Under the pieces are notes generated by a model, which had not been told where the DNA came from, made no database searches, and worked only from the letters and a program-made list of their open reading frames with translations. The position numbers were made by a program, and so were the translations under genes. Below are positions 37,201 to 44,396 of a stretch of 64,000 bases of DNA, piece after piece. The number at the start of each line of letters is the position of its first letter. Position 1 is the stretch's first letter. The stretch is from JANSWY01 sp965267245 (lineage in GTDB: Bacteria; Bacteroidota; Bacteroidia; Cytophagales; Cyclobacteriaceae). The stretch spans positions 4,464,001-4,528,000 of the forward strand of contig OZ253939.1 of assembly GCA_965267245.1 (NCBI GenBank), in the 5' to 3' direction.

Positions 37201-39284
37201 AAAGTAGTTCCCAATAATGTACCACTGGTGATTAATTCATTAGTAGTTGAACCATCTACTTCAGTTGAGAGGTACCCATTATTGGCTACAAAAGCATCCA
37301 CCTCCGATTCAGTTAGCTGTGTGTCAGTATTGTCCAGGTATGCACTGAGATCAATTGGTGTAGCAGAACCATTGTTGGTAATGGTTAAGATATCAGTGGC
37401 TAGTTGCAAATCCTGTATTTCATTAGTAGTCGATCCGTCTACTTCACTGGTTAAATATCCATTATCAGCTACAAAAGCATCTACTTCTGCTTCTGTGAGT
37501 TGAGTGTCAGTATTGTCCAGGTATGCACTTAGATCAATTGGTGTAGCGGATCCATTATTTGTAATTGTTAGAATATCACTTGCTAGTTGTAAATCTTGTA
37601 TTTCATTGGTTGTTGAACCGTCTATTTCGCTGGTTAAGTACCCATTATCAGCCACAAAAGCATCTACTTCTCCTTCAGTCAATTGGGTATCAGTAAAAAC
37701 AGCTCCTGCAGGAACGGCGGTTTCAACTGTCAATCCATTGACCAGTTCTGCATCATCTACTACATCGTCACCATTTGTGTCGTAGATTGATTCCAACATA
37801 TCTCCACCTCCTCCAGCAGCAATTTCACTTTGCAATTCTTCCAGTGCAGCCTGCACATTGGTGGAGGTAACACCGGAAGCCGGTGTTACACTCACTTCCA
37901 ACGCGGTTTGGTCATCTGTTCCAACACCATCTTGCAGGGTCGACAGATCTACATCTATATTTCCTCCGGCATCTATTATTCTAAGAGTAGTTCCAATCAA
38001 CGTGCCTGATGTATTTAATTCGTTTAAACTACTGGCATCCGCATCATCAGCAGACGTGATAAAACCTGCATCATTCGTAAATTCCGATAGGTTAGTTGGG
38101 GCACCTGATAGGGAGCTGTAGTTTCCATCGAAATCATCTGTTTGATCAGTATCCCAACCAGAAATATCTATTCCTGTACCATCAGATATATTCAGGTTGG
38201 TTCCATCGAAGCTCAGATTTTGGGCTGAACCAGAAATGGAAGATAGGTCTACATCATTGTTTGTTCCGGCTTCTGTGATTCTTAAAATGTTTCCAGCTTC
38301 CAGGGATACTGATGTGATCAGCTCATTTGATAAGTCAGCATCGGCATCATCAGCAGATGTAACATATCCTGCATCATTTGTGAAGTGAGATAGCAATGTA
38401 GGTGTATTAGCGAGCGAGTTATAGTTGCCATCGAAATCGTCTGATACATCAGTATCCCAGCTGGAGATATCTATTCCGGTACCATCAGTTATGTTAAGAT
38501 TGGTACCATCAAAACTTAAATCTTGTGTTGAACCACCTGTAGCAAGAGATGAGAGGTCAATGTCGTTGTTTGTACCACCTTCCGTTATTCTTAAGATATT
38601 ACCTGTTTCCAGAGAGATTCCTGTAATCAATTCATTTGTAGGATCTGCATCAGCATCATTTATCTGGTCGCCATCCGCTAGATCAGATGGGATGTTAGAA
38701 AGGCTATTGAAATCCCCATCAAAATCATCTGAAGCATCTGTGTCATATCCAGTCACATCACTCGCAGTTAAGAATCCATTATTGGCTACCAGTGCATCAA
38801 CCTCAGATTCTGTAAGCCTTGTGTCAGTGTCAATTGCAGAAAGGTTTATTGTAGAACCATTTGAAATACTAAGGTCTGTACCAGATAAAGATATGTCCTG
38901 TATTTCATTAGTTGCGTCAAGATCTCCAGTGTTCGTTACAACACCATTAGCAATGTTTATTCCCGAACCTGCAGAGATATTCACTGCTGTTTTGAGTGAA
39001 ACCCACTGGTCATTTTGCCAATAGTAAAATGCTGATTCATCTGAATCAAATACCATTAACCCATTTTCTTCACTGGATAAATTATTGACAAATGAAGCAG
39101 CAGTTCTTTCGGCTGTGGTGAGTTTTGGAATCATGAGACCCTGGTTGTTTCCAGGGCTGACCAAATGTAGTATAGCATTGGGGTTGGGACTATCTGTTCC
39201 GACACCCATTGACTGAGCATGGGTGTCGGTTAAATTCAAAATGAACAGAATAGGTGCGAGCGCGAGTAAAACTTTGAGTTTCAT
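34257..39284 (-). CDS. Giant tail-fibre-like repeat protein, 1675 residues
   Basis: This is a paralogue of the neighbour at 30170. It has a signal peptide (ending DTHAQ) and the same head (SMGVGTDSPN, NNQGLMIPKLTT, ENGLMVFDS). The long repeat region holds seven VDGSTTNE-type units in two kinds: one of about 61 residues (QLTEAEVDAFVADNGYLT, NEIQDLQLATDILTITNNG) and one of 139 residues. A beta-rich fibre-like body and a unique C-terminus without coiled coil, S74 or T9SS domain follow. Asp-rich turns (DINGDNVVDD) may bind calcium. It likely forms an elongated surface fibre or adhesin; this is inference from composition and context. Confidence 0.7.
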   Translation of the reverse strand: MKLKVLLALAPILFILNLTDTHAQSMGVGTDSPNPNAILHLVSPGNNQGLMIPKLTTAERTAASFVNNLSSEENGLMVFDSDESAFYYWQNDQWVSLKTAVNISAGSGINIANGVVTNTGDLDATNEIQDISLSGTDLSISNGSTINLSAIDTDTRLTESEVDALVANNGFLTASDVTGYDTDASDDFDGDFNSLSNIPSDLADGDQINDADADPTNELITGISLETGNILRITEGGTNNDIDLSSLATGGSTQDLSFDGTNLNITDGTGIDISSWDTDVSDDFDGNYNSLANTPTLLSHFTNDAGYVTSADDADADLSNELITSVSLEAGNILRITEAGTNNDVDLSSISGSAQNLSFDGTNLNISDGTGIDISGWDTDQTDDFDGNYSSLSGAPTNLSEFTNDAGFITSADDADASSLNELNTSGTLIGTTLRIIDAGGNIDVDLSTLQDGVGTDDQTALEVSVTPASGVTSTNVQAALEELQSEIAAGGGGDMLESIYDTNGDDVVDDAELVNGLTVETAVPAGAVFTDTQLTEGEVDAFVADNGYLTSEIDGSTTNEIQDLQLASDILTITNNGSATPIDLSAYLDNTDTQLTEAEVDAFVADNGYLTSEVDGSTTNEIQDLQLATDILTITNNGSATPIDLSAYLDNTDTQLTESEVDAFVANNGYLSTEVDGSTTNELITSGTLLGTTLRISDAGGNTDVDLSSLLDGTGTDDQNAAEVSVTPANGVSSTNVQDALEELQGEIASAGGGDMLESVYDINGDNVVDDAELVNGLTVETAVPSGAVFTDTQLTEGEVDAFVANNGYLSTEVDGSTTNELITSGTLLGTTLRISDAGGNTDVDLSSLQDGTGTDDQNAAEVSVTPANGVSSTNVQDALEELQGEIASAGGGDMLESVYDINGDNVVDDAELVNGLTVETAVPSGAVFTDTQLTEAEVDAFVANNGFISSEVDGSTTNEIQDLQLATDILTITNNGSATPIDLSTYLDNTDTQLTEAEVDAFVADNGYLTSEVDGSTTNEIQDLQIASDILTITNNGSATPIDLSAYLDDTDTQLTEAEVDAFVANNGYLSNEVDGSTTNELITSGTLLGTTLRISDAGGNTDVDLSSLQDGTGTDNQSLSFDGSNINISGGTGIDVSSWDTDAGDDFDGNYSSLSGAPTTLSSFTNDAGFITSPDDADASATNELIQSATLLGTTLRIRDAGANNDVDLASLVDDSDADATNELITSAGMSGDVLRINEGSNNWNVDLSQFNNDLPDQAGQSGRFLSTNGTSPSWQAVPSSPWSLNGSEVYYNSGIVGIGTSTPSASYQTTLATTMSRNIWIDNNYNGSATTYGIVYSGPSSGSGTNYGHYVSGEDLNYFSGDLAIGTPNSSSKLTVLKTESAATNTLASFLEAGGSDASILFSSQSVNEFSMGVDATNSAFKISDNSELGTNDRFSIATNGSVAVGTGSPNTTYQFEVEQTTHTRGIHVDNNFSGSSNTYAIYLSIASTATGANYGIYSSGEDRNYFSGNVGIGTTAPSEKLDVVGNIELNGNLISKASGTTSVNLDADGILPTPTRRILRVRNTGSSRADVLGIGAGEDGQELIIVNVENAYQVGTGGAPTLNDGEAYQVRFYGPSANDWGINTEDTKLLLSSYYFTMYGGSTLHLMYDATLNAWIEISRSENKESAQLN
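36535..37149 (-). repeat. Recent 417-base internal duplication in the giant fibre gene
   Basis: The stretch 36535-36732 is identical by eye to 36952-37149, giving a period of 417 bases (139 codons). Similarity continues on both sides, including about 100 further near-identical bases up to about 37290. In-frame length and near-perfect identity, including silent positions, point to recent duplication or gene conversion. Confidence 0.8.
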
Positions 39285-39370
39285 AGTGGGTGTTATTTTG
39301 GCTTAACAAAGAGCAAACCACATATCGTGATAAGCACAAAACAAACTTTTGGATTTATCACTGAATTTTT

Positions 39371-39390
39371 CCTATCCACCCTGGGTAGTT
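39371..39390 (-). promoter_or_regulatory. Inverted-repeat motif, copy proximal to the 1675-residue fibre gene
   Basis: The plus strand reads CCTATCCACCCTGGGTAG followed by TT. It begins 87 bases upstream of the start codon, against 86 bases for the copy upstream of the paralogue. Confidence 0.5.
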
Positions 39391-39403
39391 TCTCACAAAA
39401 TCG

Positions 39404-39428
39404 TACCTATCCACCAGGATAGTTTTTA
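39404..39428 (-). promoter_or_regulatory. Inverted-repeat motif, distal copy
   Basis: The plus strand reads TACCTATCCACCAGGATAG then TTTTTA. Arms CTATCC/GGATAG form a palindrome with a 4-base spacer. Its start is 35 bases beyond the proximal copy, so two regulator molecules could bind in series. Confidence 0.48.
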
Positions 39429-39499
39429 TCTGCAAATATTTAATGATCTGGTAATCAAATGATTACATATTTTATTATTTATTCCTAAAATTTTTGCAA

Positions 39500-39700
39500 T
39501 CAATTGAATTCATCAGAAATATCTACCACTTCCTGTTGGTATTCGGTGACATTTTGTTGCTCAACCTGTTCAATTTGGGTCTCACCATCCTGTTCTTTTT
39601 CCTTTCTATAGGTGGGTAGGGGGGCAACTGCACCCATACAGGCCATAATTATTAGTAGTCCTAGAGAAACCACTCTCAGGACTTTCTTCAAAGTCTTCAT
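39500..39700 (-). CDS. Small putative lipoprotein or membrane protein
   Basis: The 66-residue product has a basic N-terminus and a hydrophobic segment (residues 9-27, ending IIMACMGAV, a lipobox-like site). A short, Glu/Gln-rich tail follows (EQVEQQNVTEYQQEVVD). I do not recognise a family. It is on the same strand as, and 215 bases upstream of, the giant fibre gene, and 47 bases downstream of another small gene. Confidence 0.5.
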   Translation of the reverse strand: MKTLKKVLRVVSLGLLIIMACMGAVAPLPTYRKEKEQDGETQIEQVEQQNVTEYQQEVVDISDEFN

Positions 39701-39747
39701 TAATTTGAAAATTTATTGTCTAAATCAGTTTAAGGTGGGGGTGTGAT

Positions 39748-40074
39748 CTAGACTTCAGGGATTTTGGCCAATACCTGGGCCTGGTATTGCAAAAGGTATT
39801 TGGCATTGCTAGCTAATAACGTATTTGCAGGTAATGCAACCTTTTGGACATCTATCTGCCATTTTGTAATTAGTGAAAAATTATCAGATGATTGAATTTG
39901 AATAGCTGTCCAAATATCAACATGATTAGTTGTATTGGGTGCAGTAAATACTTCCTCAGTATTTACAGTGGAAATTTCCTGCTGGTTTTCACAGGGATAA
40001 TGCCAGAAAAAACCTGCTACTACATTGAGCAGAACAGATGAGATTAGGGCAATATGTTTAAATCCACTTAGCAT
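39748..40074 (-). CDS. Small hypothetical protein with N-terminal membrane segment
   Basis: The 108-residue protein has an N-terminal hydrophobic segment (about residues 6-26) and a soluble part that would be exported. No family recognised. It begins 20 bases downstream of the ATP-grasp gene on the same strand and could be in its transcript or lead into the small gene at 39500. Confidence 0.5.
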   Translation of the reverse strand: MLSGFKHIALISSVLLNVVAGFFWHYPCENQQEISTVNTEEVFTAPNTTNHVDIWTAIQIQSSDNFSLITKWQIDVQKVALPANTLLASNAKYLLQYQAQVLAKIPEV

Positions 40075-40094
40075 TTAATCTTAATACGGTGATT

Positions 40095-41006
40095 CTAAAT
40101 TTTATGTTTTCTTTCCATGTTAAGTAACATTTGTTCCACCAATAAATCTGCTGCTTGAGGATTTTTCCTAAACCATAATTCCGGTTCAATCAACTCAAGT
40201 TCTGAAACAGCCAAATTATCATTGTTATCCCAAATAAGGTCAATTCTGGCATAAACCGGGAGTGTTTTGCAGGCATTCACTACGGTTTTTGCGAATAGAA
40301 TTTCTTTATTACTAGCCTCGTAATCTTCCACGGTTCCTCCAAAATCATCCTGGACCCTAAAATCACCTTTTTTAGCCTTTTTGATAACTGCATGTGAGTA
40401 GTTATTCCCAAACATCATCAGTGAAATTTCGCCTTTGCTGATAATATTTTCCTGGAACTCCTGAAGTAGCATTCCTTCATTTTGAATTAGCTCATTAAAG
40501 ATTGCTTCATGTTCGACAATACCATCTTGGTCAAAAAGGTAGGTATGTCTTGCTGCTCCTGCAACGGCAGGTTTTAAAACAAATTTGTTCCAGCCAGATT
40601 TCTTAGCATGTTCGAAAAGAGATTTTTGATTCCCTTTTTTGATAAAAACAGTGTTAGGAATTCTGATTCCCTGCATATTAATATCTCTCAGGTAATTCTT
40701 ATCAAGGCTCCACTGTATCAATTCATAATTATTGATTAGCTGCAAATGCCTGACACTTTCTAACCATCTATTGAATTCATCAAAGCGATCAAAATAGTCC
40801 CATGTAGTTCGAAACAAAAGAGCCAATGAATCATCCCAATTGTAGTCCTTATCATCCCAGCTTACACGATTTACATTCAGCCCCACATTTTTCAATGCGT
40901 CCATGACATATTGGTCCTCATCCAGTACATTTTGAACATACTGGTCAATTTGTTTGGGGTTCACATACCTGTGATCTGTTAGAATGGTTACATCATACTT
41001 GGGCAT
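40095..41006 (-). CDS. ATP-grasp domain protein
   Basis: The 303-residue product has an ATP-grasp fold: a nucleotide-binding Lys in KFVLKPAVAGAARHTYLF (about residues 140-157) and metal-binding acidic residues near the end (ARIDLIWDNND, SELELIEPELWF). It resembles RimK/glutathione-synthetase-like and DcsG-like ligases that join a carboxylate to an amine or thiol. The substrate cannot be read from the sequence. It follows the oad operon with a 9-base gap, suggesting cotranscription with it. Confidence 0.82.
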   Translation of the reverse strand: MPKYDVTILTDHRYVNPKQIDQYVQNVLDEDQYVMDALKNVGLNVNRVSWDDKDYNWDDSLALLFRTTWDYFDRFDEFNRWLESVRHLQLINNYELIQWSLDKNYLRDINMQGIRIPNTVFIKKGNQKSLFEHAKKSGWNKFVLKPAVAGAARHTYLFDQDGIVEHEAIFNELIQNEGMLLQEFQENIISKGEISLMMFGNNYSHAVIKKAKKGDFRVQDDFGGTVEDYEASNKEILFAKTVVNACKTLPVYARIDLIWDNNDNLAVSELELIEPELWFRKNPQAADLLVEQMLLNMERKHKI

Positions 41007-41015
41007 TCATGCAAA

Positions 41016-42206
41016 TTAACTCAAAAAAGAAATTAAAACACCAGCAGCAACCGCTGATCCTATAACTCCTGATATATTGCTAGCCATCGCATATTGTAAG
41101 AGGTGGTTAGATGGGTCATGTTTAATGGCTATTTCATTGGCTACACGTGACGCCATCGGTACAGCACTGAGACCAGTGGCACCTATTAATGGATTAATTT
41201 TCTTTTTGGCTACAAGATTGTAAGCTTTTACCGCCAATATTCCACCGGCGATTGAGATAGCAAATGCAATAAAGCCACCTAAAATGATCATGATTGTCTC
41301 AGAATTCAAAAAAGCCTTGGCAGACATTGTCGCTCCTACTGATAGACCTAAAAATATTGTAGCAGCGTTCAAAATTGTATCGGAGGCAGCTTTGTAGAGT
41401 CTTCCAGCGATAGCGCCTACTTCTTTGATCAAATTGCCAAACATCAGTAGACCAATTAACGCTACTGAAGAAGGAACAAGGAGGGAAACGATCACAGTAA
41501 TGGCAATAGGAAAAGCAATTTTGAGTGCTTGTATATTCTTAATGGGTTTGCTACTGGGGTATAGTTTATCCTGTTTTTTCATATTGATGAGGAGTTCATT
41601 TTTGGTCATGGTAAACCTCACAACAAACGGAATGATAACTGGTACCAGGGCCATATAGGAGTACGCGGCTATTGCAATTGGTCCAAGTAAATGAGGGGCA
41701 AGTTTGATCGTCGTATAGATCGCTGTAGGCCCATCTGCTCCACCGATGATTCCCAAAGAAGCAGCCTCCTTCATGGTAAAACCCATTGCAATTGCAGAAA
41801 TAAGTACTGTAAAAATCCCTATTTGAGCTGCTGCTCCAAAGAAGGCTAATCGTAGATTTCTAAGCATGGGCCCAAAATCTGTCAAGGCACCTACTCCCAG
41901 AAAAATAATAGGAGGTAAGAAACCTGTTTTGATGAGCGCATAGTAGATGAAATTCATAATTCCATAATCACTCGCTATTGTCAATAGGTCTGTTCCTTCC
42001 GGCACTTTATCCACACTCATACCTCCACCCGGAAAATTAGCAAGAAGAACACCAAAGGCTATTGGAATAAGTAGGAGTGGTTCGTACTTCTTTTTGATTC
42101 CCAGATATAGGAGAAAAAAGCCAATTAGAATCATTAACAAACTTGCAGGTTGATCGATGAGGTCACCTAGTGCCGTCATTCGATACAATTTTTCCAGTAA
42201 GTCCAT
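41016..42206 (-). CDS. oadB: Sodium-pumping decarboxylase beta subunit
   Basis: The 396-residue integral membrane protein carries out the sodium-transport step of biotin-dependent decarboxylases. The conserved GGADGPTAIYTT motif (Asp at about 158) marks the ion path. About ten hydrophobic segments are visible. Its ATG overlaps the oadA stop codon by 1 base (TAATG), so translation is coupled. The operon order is oadG-oadA-oadB. Confidence 0.92.
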   Translation of the reverse strand: MDLLEKLYRMTALGDLIDQPASLLMILIGFFLLYLGIKKKYEPLLLIPIAFGVLLANFPGGGMSVDKVPEGTDLLTIASDYGIMNFIYYALIKTGFLPPIIFLGVGALTDFGPMLRNLRLAFFGAAAQIGIFTVLISAIAMGFTMKEAASLGIIGGADGPTAIYTTIKLAPHLLGPIAIAAYSYMALVPVIIPFVVRFTMTKNELLINMKKQDKLYPSSKPIKNIQALKIAFPIAITVIVSLLVPSSVALIGLLMFGNLIKEVGAIAGRLYKAASDTILNAATIFLGLSVGATMSAKAFLNSETIMIILGGFIAFAISIAGGILAVKAYNLVAKKKINPLIGATGLSAVPMASRVANEIAIKHDPSNHLLQYAMASNISGVIGSAVAAGVLISFLS

Positions 42207-44083
42207 TAATTCAATTTGAATAACACATCATCGTCTAAAACTTCATCTCCATCAGAGAAGCAAACTTCTGCTATTATTCCACTCACCTCAGACTTTACTG
42301 CATTGGAGACTTTCATGGATTCTATATAACAAACTATGTCTCCTGTGCTGATTTTATCACCTACTTTTTTGGCTTGTTCTCCACTGTCCTTCGTTAGAAA
42401 TGCAACACCTTCCAGTGGAGCTGTGATTTCAACACTGGCTGAAGATCCATTTGAAGATGAAACAGGTTCCGGTTTAGATTCTGATGAAGCAGGATTACTA
42501 AGATCAGCCTTTCCATATGAAACATGCACTTTAAATTTCTCTCCATTGACATCTATTTCCATAGAAGTTGGAGCAGCTGAGATTTGCGTTGGTTGAGTTT
42601 CTACCACTGCAGGAGCATTTTCTGCCGCTTTTCTTTGGGCAAGGTCTTCTTCAAACGCTGCTTTGGCTTTTCCTGATTTGTAATCCAGGTATTGCTGCGG
42701 ATGCATGGCATACTCCAATAATTCTTCTTCATCCTGACCTGTATCCCATCCTTTCTCCTGCATTTCTTTTCGTAGCTCATCGAGGCAATCCGGAACTAAA
42801 TCCTGAGGATCTCCTGTGAAAAACTCTCTACCCTGGTTTTGAGCCAATGCTTTCAGTTCGGATGACACTTCGCCAGGGACCCTACCGGATTTCCCAAGCA
42901 GCATATCCCAAGTATTGTCATCTAGTAATGACCATCTTTCTTTTCCTTTCATTTGCTGCATTACGTTAACCAGCGCAGCATTTTTGACATATTGGCTGTA
43001 AGGAGTTACAAGTGGTGGATATCCCATTTGAGGCCAGATGGTCTCAACTTCTTCGAACAGTGCTATCAAAAGTTGATCCTGTGTTACTTCAGGCTTATTG
43101 TTCTTGGCCATCCATTTATTGAGACTTGAGAGATTCTTTTCGAGATCAGCCATCAAACTACCCATCATTCCACCAGGGAGACCTGGCCCAATGAGCAATG
43201 AATTCATCAATCTGTTCCTAGGATTGATATAGTAGCCTAGAAAATCATCAATAAACTCTTGTGTAAGGGATCGCGCATTCATGTATGCTTTCATATTGAT
43301 GTCAGGCACTGAAAAGCCAGCATCTTTTAACATGGCATGGATGGTCAAAAGGTCAGCATGAGCAGTTCCCCATGACAAAGGTTCCATTCCAACATCAATG
43401 ATATCTGCACCTGCACGAGCTGCTTCAAGTGAAGAGGTTACGGAAAAGCCAGGACCAGAATGTCCATGGTATTGCACAAGTATGTCACTTTTGATTTGCT
43501 TGACGCCCTCTACAATTTTTCCAATCGAAACCGGTCTGCCAATACCCGCCATATCTTTAATAGCAATTTCATCAGCACCCATATCGATGAGCTCTCCTGC
43601 CATTTTGACAAAGTAATCCACTGTATGAATGTCCGAGTGCGTAATACAAAGTGCAGATTGGGCAATCATGCCTCCTTTTTTGGCGTATTCAATACTCAAT
43701 TGGAGATTTCTTGTATCATTCAATCCATCGAATGATCTACTGATATCTGTACCCTGAAGCTTCTTCACTTTGAACATCAATTCCCGAACATCCTTTGATA
43801 CAGGATACATTCTTAGGGCGTTTAGACCTCTTTCCAGCATTTGCGTCTGGATGCCCACGTCGTTGAAGGGTTGTGTCCACTCTCTTACTGATTTGTTTGG
43901 GTTTTCCCCATACAACAGGTTGATTTGTTCAAAACCACCACCATTAGTTTCTACCCTGGTGAAGCACCCCATATCGATGATAGGGTGCGTAATTCTTTTC
44001 AGCTGATCTACACGTGGCATGTATTTTCCCGATGATTGCCACATATCCCTGTAGACCAGGCATAAGCCAATGTCTTTACCCAT
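42206..44083 (-). CDS. oadA: Biotin-dependent decarboxylase alpha subunit (oxaloacetate decarboxylase/pyruvate carboxylase B type)
   Basis: The 625-residue protein joins a carboxyltransferase domain, a linker and a C-terminal biotinyl domain. The N-terminal metal motif reads VYRDMWQSSGKY, where textbook enzymes have TLRDAHQSL, and the metal His pair is in QYHGHSG. The carbamylated Lys lies in AIKDMAGI. The biotin site is ESMKV. This variant of the motif is, as I recall, common in Bacteroidota. The linker (about residues 490-550) is Ala/Pro/Glu-rich. With OadB and OadG it forms a membrane sodium pump. Oxaloacetate is the likeliest substrate, not proven. Confidence 0.88.
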   Translation of the reverse strand: MGKDIGLCLVYRDMWQSSGKYMPRVDQLKRITHPIIDMGCFTRVETNGGGFEQINLLYGENPNKSVREWTQPFNDVGIQTQMLERGLNALRMYPVSKDVRELMFKVKKLQGTDISRSFDGLNDTRNLQLSIEYAKKGGMIAQSALCITHSDIHTVDYFVKMAGELIDMGADEIAIKDMAGIGRPVSIGKIVEGVKQIKSDILVQYHGHSGPGFSVTSSLEAARAGADIIDVGMEPLSWGTAHADLLTIHAMLKDAGFSVPDINMKAYMNARSLTQEFIDDFLGYYINPRNRLMNSLLIGPGLPGGMMGSLMADLEKNLSSLNKWMAKNNKPEVTQDQLLIALFEEVETIWPQMGYPPLVTPYSQYVKNAALVNVMQQMKGKERWSLLDDNTWDMLLGKSGRVPGEVSSELKALAQNQGREFFTGDPQDLVPDCLDELRKEMQEKGWDTGQDEEELLEYAMHPQQYLDYKSGKAKAAFEEDLAQRKAAENAPAVVETQPTQISAAPTSMEIDVNGEKFKVHVSYGKADLSNPASSESKPEPVSSSNGSSASVEITAPLEGVAFLTKDSGEQAKKVGDKISTGDIVCYIESMKVSNAVKSEVSGIIAEVCFSDGDEVLDDDVLFKLN

Positions 44084-44084
44084 T

Positions 44085-44336
44085 TTAATTTAGCTTTTCG
44101 ATTTTTTCAATTCTTCCTTTTCCTTCTGTTACTTGCTGAACTGCCGCCGTAATGACAGCTATTTTTTTAGGATCAATGTTTGTTTCAGCTACATGACCCA
44201 ATGATTCAGTTCCAAAATATTTATTGATTACCGAGATGAGGAGATTTCCGATCAGGACCACCAGTGACAAAACTACGAATACAGTGGTCATGCCTATCAG
44301 CAACAGGCTAAGAGCGGATTCAATGTTGTCTTCCAT
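44085..44336 (-). CDS. oadG: OadG-family decarboxylase gamma subunit
   Basis: The 83-residue protein has one N-terminal membrane helix (about residues 10-35, with TTVFVVLSLVVLIGNLLI) and a short soluble tail. Size, topology and its place 1 base before oadA fit the gamma subunit that assembles alpha and beta at the membrane. Confidence 0.85.
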   Translation of the reverse strand: MEDNIESALSLLLIGMTTVFVVLSLVVLIGNLLISVINKYFGTESLGHVAETNIDPKKIAVITAAVQQVTEGKGRIEKIEKLN

Positions 44337-44396
44337 TTACAATTTGATTTTCAATGGAAAATAAACGTTTTTTTTGAGAATAATAAATTACAAAAG

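Noticed and set aside
36676..38121. Plus-strand frames of 87-136 codons opposite the giant fibre gene
   Set aside because: They repeat with the same period as the coding repeat on the minus strand and are its mirror images.
34257..39284. Phage tail fibre of a prophage
   Set aside because: No other phage genes are near; signal peptides and T9SS partners point to a secreted cell-surface protein.
42206..44083. Loss of function in the decarboxylase alpha subunit because of the unusual N-terminal motif
   Set aside because: The metal Asp, His pair, carbamylated Lys and biotin Lys are all present; the motif looks like a lineage variant.
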